From the NCBI RefSeq assembly GCF_000826065.2, contig NZ_LN623543.1:846144-910143 (forward strand): DNA of 64,000 nucleotides, read 5' to 3'. The number at the start of each line of letters is the position of its first letter. The first letter of the stretch is position 1. The notes beneath the pieces were generated by a model. The model had not been told where the DNA came from, searched no databases, and was given only the letters and a program-made list of their open reading frames with translations. The position numbers were made by a program, and so were the translations under genes. Positions 57,872-64,000 of the stretch are shown one piece after another. The DNA is from Tessaracoccus massiliensis. GTDB lineage: Bacteria; Actinomycetota; Actinomycetes; Propionibacteriales; Propionibacteriaceae.

Positions 57872-58728
57872 TCCCTTGGGCGCCCATCTCCCCCGACACC
57901 CCCGTCGGCTCACTCATCGACATGAGCTGCTTCGCAGACTCGGAATCCGGACGCGCCATGATGCTGCAGGTCCGAACCCCCACCATCCATCCGGGCACAG
58001 CCTTGGATCCGCTCCGCAATCTGGCAGCCCAGGTGACGGTGCACGCCTACCGTTCCTTCGCCTGGCCGCGGCCCAACACGAAGCGGCATCCCGAGTACCT
58101 GCCGATCTCCGGCGCCTGCATCGCGGCCGGCCTGGTCCCCCGGCGGATCGTGTTCGTGCCGGACGCGGTATGGAAGATCACCGGGAAGCCCTACGTGTTG
58201 GGCACTTCAGGGAGGGTCCTGTTCCGCGATCTGGTGCAGCACGGCCCGCCCGCCTCTGTCCGCCTCCAGGGTGCCCTGGCCATGGCCGACCAGGTCAAGA
58301 CCACCTATGGGCGCATGCTGGCAGACGTCGCCTACCGCATCGAACAGTCTGCGCTGTTCGACTCGGCGGTACCCACCACCCGCTCCTTCGACAATGCGCT
58401 GGCGGTGTGGAACGACCTCGACCAAGAGGCCGCGAGCGAGAATGACGTGGTGCGGCTCGCCGGCACCCTCAGACTGGCCTTCGAGACGGCCCGCGCCCAC
58501 GCGGAGACCATGGGGCTCGATCACCTACCCGCCACGGCCCGCGCCGACGCCCGCCGCGCCGCCGGTGCCGCGAGGCTCGCCGTCGGCGCCGAGACGGACG
58601 CGGAGCGCGCCGCCGCCCAGGAGCAGGTGGTGCGGATCCTGCGCTCTCTTGCGCTGTACTACCTGCCGGGCCCGGATCAAGTGCCCCTGCAACTCACGGG
58701 CGGCTTACCCACAACGGGCTGGAACTAA
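57868..58728 (+). CDS. Tandem paralogue 2, unknown function
   Basis: A 286-residue soluble protein starting MIPWAPISPDTPVGSLIDMS. The N-terminal ~135 residues are a variable domain. The C-terminal ~145 residues are the conserved family domain: KTTYGRMLADVAYRIEQSAL, then LRLAFETARAHAETMGLDHL and ILRSLALYYLPGP. It is helical, with no known catalytic motif I can see. It overlaps the broken first copy by ATGA and ends just before the hydroquinone-reductase-like gene. Not recognised beyond this family. Confidence 0.78.
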   Translation: MIPWAPISPDTPVGSLIDMSCFADSESGRAMMLQVRTPTIHPGTALDPLRNLAAQVTVHAYRSFAWPRPNTKRHPEYLPISGACIAAGLVPRRIVFVPDAVWKITGKPYVLGTSGRVLFRDLVQHGPPASVRLQGALAMADQVKTTYGRMLADVAYRIEQSALFDSAVPTTRSFDNALAVWNDLDQEAASENDVVRLAGTLRLAFETARAHAETMGLDHLPATARADARRAAGAARLAVGAETDAERAAAQEQVVRILRSLALYYLPGPDQVPLQLTGGLPTTGWN

Positions 58729-58743
58729 GTTGAACTCTCAACT
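58728..58743 (+). promoter_or_regulatory. Palindromic operator candidate before the GHR gene
   Basis: AGTTGA-ACTC-TCAACT is a perfect 6-4-6 palindrome 11 bases before the ATG at 58755 and overlapping the previous stop. Such sites suit MarR- or HxlR-type redox repressors, which often control quinone-detoxifying genes. No regulator gene is adjacent. Confidence 0.4.
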
Positions 58744-58754
58744 ACAGTAGTGGC

Positions 58755-59711
58755 ATGAGCGAACGAGAAGAGCACGGTAAGGGCGGCGTCTACTCCGCCA
58801 AGGGCAAAGAATACAACCGCGACACCCGCTACATCGAGACGCGGATCGTCGCCGAGCCCCGCGAGGGCACCGACGACTACCGGGTCGAGCCCAACCGCTA
58901 CCGGCTCATCGCCGCCTACGCCTGCCCCTGGGCCAACCGCGCCATCATCGTGCGCGACCTGCTGGGCCTTCAGGACGTCATCTCCATGGGCAACCCCGGC
59001 CCCACCCACGACGCCGATTCCTGGACCTTCGACCTCGACCCCGATGGCGTCGACCCGGTGCTGGGCATCGCCAAGCTCAAGGAGGCCTACGAGAAGCGCG
59101 TCCCGGGCTACTCACGCGGCATCACCGTGCCCGCCATGGTCGACGAGACCACCGGCGAGGTGGTCACCAACAACTTCCCTCAGATCACCGAGGATCTCTA
59201 CTTCGAGTGGTCCGAGCACCACAAGGAGGGCGCCCCCAACCTCTGGCCTGAGGAACTCCGCGGGGAGATGGAGGAGGTCATGCAGCGCATCTACACCGAG
59301 GTCAACAACGGCGTCTACCGCTGAGGCTTCGCCGGTTCCCAGGAGGCCTACGACGCGGCCTACGACCGGCTCTGGACCGCGCTCGATTGGCTCGAGGAGC
59401 GCCTGGCCACCCGCCGCTACCTGATGGGCGACCAGATCACCGAGGCCGACGTGCGGCTGTTCACCACCCTGGTGCGCTTCGACGCCGTCTACCACGGACA
59501 CTTCAAGTGCAACCGTAACAAGCTCACCGAGATGCCCAACCTGTGGGGCTACGCGCGTGACCTGTACCAGACGCCCGGCTTCGGCAACAACGTCGACTTC
59601 GAGCAGATCAAGCAGCACTACTACGTGGTCCACACGGATCTCAACCCGCTCAGCATCGTGCCGAAGGGCCCGGACCCGAGCGGCTGGGACACCCCACACG
59701 GCCGCGGCTGA
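58755..59711 (+). CDS. Glutathionyl-hydroquinone reductase-like protein with in-frame TGA
   Basis: Read through one TGA at 59322-59324 this gives a 318-residue GST-type protein of the YqjG/ECM4 family. The catalytic Cys is in AYACPWANRA (about residue 57), and LMGDQITEADVRLFTTLVRF is the C-terminal GST signature. The TGA lies in NNGVYR-*-GFAGSQEAYD. I recall that some relatives have Cys here (YRCGFA), others Ala, so TGA could be selenocysteine, or a plain nonsense mutation. A 6-bp stem (59325-59330 with 59343-59348) with GGTT in its loop directly follows the TGA. In mycothiol-using actinobacteria the thiol partner may be mycothiol. Nonsense mutation is the simpler reading. Confidence 0.7.
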
Positions 59712-59717
59712 CGCAGA

Positions 59718-59747
59718 CGGGTACAGGGCTGAGCCCGGTGCCCGTTT
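59718..59747 (+). terminator. Terminator after the GHR-like gene
   Basis: CGGGTAC.GGGC pairs with GCCC.GGTGCCCG around a 3-base loop (one U-G pair and a mismatch), followed by TTTAAGC. It separates the GHR-like gene from paralogue 3. Confidence 0.6.
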
Positions 59748-59759
59748 AAGCTAACCGAC

Positions 59760-60674
59760 ATGGCTGCTATCGCCCCGTGGACGCTGATCTCCCCTGAGGC
59801 ACCCCTCCGCGTGGTGGCAGCTCAGACGTTGCTCGTCTCTCCGGTGCAGCCGCGCAGCGACGAGGTGCGGGTGATGGTGGTGGAACTGCTGGATTCCGTC
59901 GGGAACAGCGCCTCGATCCGGCACGCCATTCTCGGCTCCACCGAGCCGCCCCGCAGCGAGACGGTGCCCGCCTGGCGCCGGATCAACGAGTTCTGCGCGG
60001 AGTTCTTCGGGCAGCGGATCGACCATGTGCTGGCCGTGCCGCCGGTGGAGTGGTCGGGGCGCGGCGGGCTCTTCGGGCCGCGCACCGCCACCGCCATCCA
60101 GTACGAGGATGATCCCTCGGCCACGTTCGACCCGCAGCAACTGATCGGCCGGATCGCCGCCCTCCCCGCGCCGGAGGGCGCCCCGGCCCGGGAGCCGGCG
60201 GGCGCGGTCTCGGAGGCGGCCCAGGCCCGCGTCGATGCGGTGAAGGAGACCTTCGGCGAGCTGTCCGCCGATGTGGTCTACCGCATCGAGAACTCCGCCC
60301 TGTTCGACACCTCCGTCGAGCTCACCAGGCAGTTCCATCTGCTCCTCCTGCGGTGGGAAGACGACGCGGCCCGGCTCAACGCGGCCGAGCTGGACCGCCT
60401 CGCCCTGGAGATCACGCTCGCCTTCGACACCGCCCGCGGCCACGCCGAGACGGTGGGGCTGGCCCACCTGCCCACCACGGCGAGGGCCACGGCCGGGCGC
60501 GCCATCAAGGCCGCCCAGCTGGCCCGCGCCGCCGCAACGGAGGGCGAACGCGAAGCCGCCATGGCGCAGGTGGTGCGGCTGCTCGAGTCTATCGCCGTGT
60601 ACTACCTCCCCGCCGCGGGCGACGTGCCTCGCATGATCGGCGGCGCCGCGCCGCAGTTGGGCAGGCCGGCGTGA
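59760..60674 (+). CDS. Tandem paralogue 3, unknown function
   Basis: A 304-residue protein starting MAAIAPWTLISPEAPLRVVA. Variable N-terminal domain to about residue 150; a linker rich in Ala/Pro; then the conserved domain VKETFGELSADVVYRIENSA, LAFDTARGHAETVGLAHLPT and RLLESIAVYYLPAAGDVPRM. No signal peptide or clear membrane helix. It starts a new run of overlapping genes and overlaps paralogue 4 by GTGA. Function unknown. Confidence 0.8.
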   Translation: MAAIAPWTLISPEAPLRVVAAQTLLVSPVQPRSDEVRVMVVELLDSVGNSASIRHAILGSTEPPRSETVPAWRRINEFCAEFFGQRIDHVLAVPPVEWSGRGGLFGPRTATAIQYEDDPSATFDPQQLIGRIAALPAPEGAPAREPAGAVSEAAQARVDAVKETFGELSADVVYRIENSALFDTSVELTRQFHLLLLRWEDDAARLNAAELDRLALEITLAFDTARGHAETVGLAHLPTTARATAGRAIKAAQLARAAATEGEREAAMAQVVRLLESIAVYYLPAAGDVPRMIGGAAPQLGRPA

Positions 60675-61582
60675 GCGAGGCCATCACCCCCGTCAGCCGG
60701 CTGGGCCTCCTCGTGGGCCAGCCCGTCGTCGTGTCCTCGGCCTTCCTCGAGGGGAAGATCACCCCCTACGCCGTTTCCTGCGCGGCGAGCAACACCGTCG
60801 GCATGGTGGAGGTCAGCTACTCCGCCGTCCGTGGCTACGCATACCCGACGGTGCATCAGGTCTCCTCGGCGCGGACGCTGGAATCGTTCGCCCGCGAGCA
60901 CTGCGGCATCGAGATCATCGGTCGCATCACCATGATCTCCTCCGTGGAGTGGCCGCGGCGCGACGCCGGTGCGCAGACGCAGGTGACGCTCGGCCTGCCG
61001 GAGGGCATGGTCTTCGACGACGTCTACCCGGGCATCCGCGAATACAACGTCGTCTCCCAGGCCGCGGAGCCCTACGTAACCTACATACTGGGCCACATCG
61101 ACGCCCCGGTGGGCCCGGAGATGGCCCGGGCCCGCGTCGAGTCCATCAAGGACCACTACGGGCAGCTGCTCTCGGACGTGGTCTACCGGATCGAGAACTC
61201 GGCGCTGTTCGACAACGCCATCGCCGAAACCAAGGAGTTCCAGCTGCTTCTCCTGCACTGGGAGGACGGCGTGGGCCGGCTCGCGCCGGGCGAGCTCGAC
61301 GCCCTGTCTCGCGAACTGCAGCTCGCGTTCGACGCGGCCCGCCAGCACGCCGAGGCTCTGGGCCTGAAGCACCTGCCGTGGACCGCGCGCCGCACCGCCC
61401 GCCAGGCCGTCAAGGCCGCACATCTGGCGGCCAGTGCCACCACCGACGGGGAGCGGGAGGCCGCGCGCGCCAAGGTTGCCCACCTGCTGGGTTCCCTTGC
61501 CCTGTACTACCTGCCCACGCCGGACCAGTCGACCAGGATGCTGGGCGCCCAGACCGCCCAGCTGGATGGTGGCGCTGTCTAG
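60671..61582 (+). CDS. Tandem paralogue 4, unknown function
   Basis: A 303-residue protein from a GTG (SEAITPVSRLGLLVGQPVVV after the start). The N-terminal domain differs from its neighbours. The C-terminal part repeats the family domain: IKDHYGQLLSDVVYRIENSA, LQLAFDAARQHAEALGLKHL and LGSLALYYLPTPDQSTRMLG. The GTG overlaps the previous stop. Nine bases separate it from paralogue 5. Confidence 0.8.
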   Translation: MSEAITPVSRLGLLVGQPVVVSSAFLEGKITPYAVSCAASNTVGMVEVSYSAVRGYAYPTVHQVSSARTLESFAREHCGIEIIGRITMISSVEWPRRDAGAQTQVTLGLPEGMVFDDVYPGIREYNVVSQAAEPYVTYILGHIDAPVGPEMARARVESIKDHYGQLLSDVVYRIENSALFDNAIAETKEFQLLLLHWEDGVGRLAPGELDALSRELQLAFDAARQHAEALGLKHLPWTARRTARQAVKAAHLAASATTDGEREAARAKVAHLLGSLALYYLPTPDQSTRMLGAQTAQLDGGAV

Positions 61583-61591
61583 ACTGTGGCA

Positions 61592-62515
61592 ATGCCCAAC
61601 CCCGTTGCGCCATGGACGTTGCTGGCCACCGATGCCCCGGTGGGTCAACTGATGTGGCTGACGGTGGCCATCTCGAGCCGCCCGGAGCGCGGGCCGCATC
61701 AGGTCACCATCCTGGAGGTCGACAAGGTCACGGGTGTCGCGGGGCTCCTCGCCCCCGCCTCACGGGTCAGCGTGAAGACCGCAGGACTGGGCGCCACGGA
61801 CAGGCCACGCACGATGATCGTGCCGGATTGGCTCAGGCTCGACGATCTGGTGGCCGAGCGGCTCGACGGCGGAGAGATCGAGCATGTGTTGGTGGTGCCC
61901 GGCGTACGGTGGCCCGTCGACCGGGTGTTCGGCCAGGACGAGCCCACCGCCGTGACCCATGGGCCACGCTCTTCAGAGGTCTACGACGAGCGCCAGATCC
62001 TGGCCCGCCTCGATGCGCAGCCCAAGGCCAGGTCCAGGAAGGACGGCCACTCCCCCTCCGGCGCCCGCGCCCGCGTCGACAGGGTGAAGGAGAGGCTCGG
62101 GGCGATGACCACCGATGTGATCTACCGCATCGAGAACTCGGCGCTGTTCGACACCTCCGTCCCGCTGACCCGGCAGTTCAACCTGCTGATGATGCGCTGG
62201 GACGACGAGCAGGCCAGGTTGGGCGCAGCCGCGCTGGACAGGCTGTCCATGGAGGTCGAGTTGGCCTTCACCACCGCGCGTGATCACGCGGAAACCGTGG
62301 GCCTGTCCCACCTGCCCGCCACCGCCCAGCCGGATGCGCGGCGTGCCCTCAAGGCCGCCGAACTGGCCAACCGCGCCACCAGCGAGGGTGAGCGGGAGGC
62401 GGCGCTGCTGCAGGTGACGCGGTTGCTGGAGTCGATCGCACTGTTCTATCTCCCGGCCCCGGCCGACGTGCCGCGCATGATCGGCGGCTCCGCTCCCCAG
62501 TTGGGATCGGGATGA
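61592..62515 (+). CDS. Tandem paralogue 5, unknown function
   Basis: A 307-residue protein starting MPNPVAPWTLLATDAPVGQL, closest to paralogue 3 at its N-terminus (APWTL). An in-frame GTG two codons upstream is a possible start. The family domain reads VKERLGAMTTDVIYRIENSA, LAFTTARDHAETVGLSHLPA and LLESIALFYLPAPADVPRMI. It overlaps paralogue 6 by ATGA. The end VPRMIGGSAPQLG is nearly the same as that of paralogue 3, a sign of recent duplication or gene conversion. Confidence 0.8.
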   Translation: MPNPVAPWTLLATDAPVGQLMWLTVAISSRPERGPHQVTILEVDKVTGVAGLLAPASRVSVKTAGLGATDRPRTMIVPDWLRLDDLVAERLDGGEIEHVLVVPGVRWPVDRVFGQDEPTAVTHGPRSSEVYDERQILARLDAQPKARSRKDGHSPSGARARVDRVKERLGAMTTDVIYRIENSALFDTSVPLTRQFNLLMMRWDDEQARLGAAALDRLSMEVELAFTTARDHAETVGLSHLPATAQPDARRALKAAELANRATSEGEREAALLQVTRLLESIALFYLPAPADVPRMIGGSAPQLGSG

Positions 62516-63585
62516 GCGAGGATCCCCTCCTGCTCAGGGGCTCCGACACCCCTCGCCACATCTGGCTCCCCGGCCGCACCGACCTGCGCCTCGGTGACGC
62601 CGTGGGGCGCACCATCGTGGTTGCGGCGGGTGAGCGGGAACCTGAGGGTGACGTGCACGTGCTTGAGATCGAGGCGGCCGGGTACAAGGACGTCAGGGTG
62701 CGCTCCGGGCCGTTGGGGGTCTCGACGGGGTCGAAGGTCAGGTCGGCACCGGCGTCTCGACGGCTCGACGACTTCATGACCGAGCACGAAGATCTGACCA
62801 TCACCCGCGCGATGCTCACCCCGCAGGCACGGTGGCCGACGTTCATTCCCGACCGGCGGACAACCCACTGGGGTGCTCTCCTCGCCGGCGTGGGCGCTGC
62901 CCTGTCGTTCGCCTTCTATCTCGGGAAGGCCGGTGTCATTCTCGCCGTGGTGAGCGTGGTCATCAGCCTCATCATTCCCGGCCGCAGACAACTGGGCATC
63001 CGCATCCACCGGGAGGGCAACAAGAAGCCCTACAGCCGCGGCCACGTCATCGATCGCCTGATGGAGATCCCTGCCACTGCACCCCGGCGGAGCCTGGTGG
63101 TGGGCGCAGTGGCGGCCCCCGCAGACAGGGCTCTCGCCATCGAGCGGATCACCCAGGTGAAGGAGCGCTACGGCGAACTGCTGACCGACGTGGTCTACCG
63201 CATCGAGAACTCCGCCCTGTTCGACCCCGCCGTCGAGCCCACCCGCGAGTTCACCCTCGCCCTGGCCACCTGGGACGACCAGCACACCACCCTCTCCCCC
63301 GACGAGGCGGCCGCCCTCTCCCGCGAAGTACGCCTCGCCTTAGGCACCGCCCGCGCCCACGCCGAAGCCCTCGGCCTGAACCACCTCCCCGAGACCGCGC
63401 GAGCCGACGCGGACCGCGCCGCCAAGACAGCAAGAATCGCCATGGACGCCACCACCGACGGAGAACGCGCCGCCGCCATCGAACAGACCAACCGCATCCT
63501 CACCACCCTCGCCCTCTACTACCTCCCAGATCCCGCCGAGACCGCCAAGGCACTGGGCGGCCGCCCCCCGGAGGTGGAGCGATGA
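62512..63585 (+). CDS. Tandem paralogue 6 with membrane segments, unknown function
   Basis: A 357-residue protein starting MSEDPLLLRGSDTPRHIWLP. After a variable domain it has a hydrophobic hairpin (about 122-162: WGALLAGVGAALSFAFYLG and VILAVVSVVISLII), as in paralogue 1. The family domain follows: VKERYGELLTDVVYRIENSA, VRLALGTARAHAEALGLNHL and LTTLALYYLPDPAETAKALG. Membrane-bound and soluble members therefore sit in one array. It overlaps paralogue 7 by ATGA. Confidence 0.8.
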   Translation: MSEDPLLLRGSDTPRHIWLPGRTDLRLGDAVGRTIVVAAGEREPEGDVHVLEIEAAGYKDVRVRSGPLGVSTGSKVRSAPASRRLDDFMTEHEDLTITRAMLTPQARWPTFIPDRRTTHWGALLAGVGAALSFAFYLGKAGVILAVVSVVISLIIPGRRQLGIRIHREGNKKPYSRGHVIDRLMEIPATAPRRSLVVGAVAAPADRALAIERITQVKERYGELLTDVVYRIENSALFDPAVEPTREFTLALATWDDQHTTLSPDEAAALSREVRLALGTARAHAEALGLNHLPETARADADRAAKTARIAMDATTDGERAAAIEQTNRILTTLALYYLPDPAETAKALGGRPPEVER

Positions 63586-64000
63586 TCCGCCGCGACGGCA
63601 TCAAACTACGAGACCCGATCGGCAGCCTGGCACACCCCACCTACGTGGTCGCGGGGCGGAACTGGACCCGCGATGAGGAGACGGCCGTCGTCGGAGTGCG
63701 TTGGAGGCTCGCCGGGTGGGCGGTGGTGTCCGCCTCCTATCCGGGCACCTACTCGACGCGGTGGCGCCTGGTGCCCGCGTCACGCTCCTTCGAGCGGGTC
63801 GCCTCCGAGGCGCTCGGCGAACGGGTCGAGTACGCCTCCAGCGCGCATCGCGTGGCGTGGGGCCGGGGGTCGAAGCACAAGGTGCTGCGCTGGCTGTCCT
63901 GGCTGATGGTGGCGATCATCCTGATCACCCTCTCCGTCTCCTACCCCCACACGATCCTCTTTCACCTGTGGGTGCCCAGCCTGGTGATCTTCTCGCTGCT
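63582..64000 (+). CDS. Tandem paralogue 7, N-terminal part (cut by window end)
   Basis: Open from ATG 63582 to the window edge (139 residues). It starts MIRRDGIKLRDPIGSLAHPT, has a variable domain (WRLVPASRSFERVASEALGE), and then a hydrophobic hairpin (WLSWLMVAIILITLSVSY and the next), matching the layout of paralogue 6. The conserved C-terminal domain would lie beyond the window, so membership is inferred from position, overlap and membrane layout. Confidence 0.65.
   Translation, partial: MIRRDGIKLRDPIGSLAHPTYVVAGRNWTRDEETAVVGVRWRLAGWAVVSASYPGTYSTRWRLVPASRSFERVASEALGERVEYASSAHRVAWGRGSKHKVLRWLSWLMVAIILITLSVSYPHTILFHLWVPSLVIFSL

Noticed and set aside
62713-62775. TCTCGACGGGGTCGAAGG and TCTCGACGGCTCGACGAC as another REP-like repeat
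   Set aside because: It lies inside the coding frame of paralogue 6 and matches the repeats only in short GTCGA words.

Overview
The window is high-GC DNA from an actinomycete. Evidence: the S10, spc and alpha ribosomal operons in actinobacterial style, a short-LID adenylate kinase, GTG starts and ATGA/GTGA stop-start overlaps almost everywhere. Gene content fits Propionibacteriaceae best, but that is inference; no rRNA, tRNA, CRISPR array or complete insertion sequence is visible.

Layout. 1-6473 (minus): acyltransferase-3 (cut by the window edge), a transglutaminase-like membrane protein, a GT4 glycosyltransferase and an ABC importer (ATPase, permease, two tandem lipoprotein receptors). 6474-10049 (minus): rplQ, rpoA, rpsD, rpsK, rpsM, rpmJ. 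10158-11300: a 5'-truncated thioesterase lies between rpmJ and infA, then a YciI protein. 11300-11970: a gene-free stretch of short repeats. 11981-16012 (minus): Zn-peptidase, DUF1707 protein, map, adk, secY. 16196-20456 (minus): rplO to rplN. 20619-27841 (minus): a translationally coupled operon of a MacB-like ABC protein, a cysteine-synthase-like enzyme, an FAD/NAD(P) protein and a PLP decarboxylase-like enzyme. 27998-30826 (plus): a secreted Ig-like protein and two membrane proteins. 30892-36201 (minus): rpsQ back to rpsJ. About 10.4 kb of unrelated DNA therefore separates rpsQ from rplN. 36519-39485 (minus): a GH2 beta-galactosidase.

39510-51857 (plus) is the most unusual part. Two cobalamin riboswitches, each with a visible Shine-Dalgarno-sequestering helix, drive two transcription units. 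The first is a run of ten overlapping genes: a membrane-anchored surface protein, a probable ECF-type transporter (T, A, S), then MoxR ATPase, DUF58, a small membrane protein, two VWA proteins and a TPR-like protein. The second encodes a 917-residue secreted protein with an alpha/alpha toroid, Ig-like domains and a DUF4430-like domain, followed by a membrane-anchored protein with the same kind of domain. The toroid plus DUF4430 combination is that of animal intrinsic factor/transcobalamin. I infer a Gram-positive surface cobalamin capture and uptake system. The transporter's ABC ATPase has lost its Walker A lysine, whereas the coupled MoxR ATPase is intact.

52125-56869 (plus): a cNMP/CBS/DUF294 signalling protein with a DEDDh exonuclease, then a DEAD/DEAH helicase. 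56880-64000 (plus): seven tandem paralogues of an unrecognised family, the first broken, interrupted by a glutathionyl-hydroquinone-reductase-like gene with an in-frame TGA.
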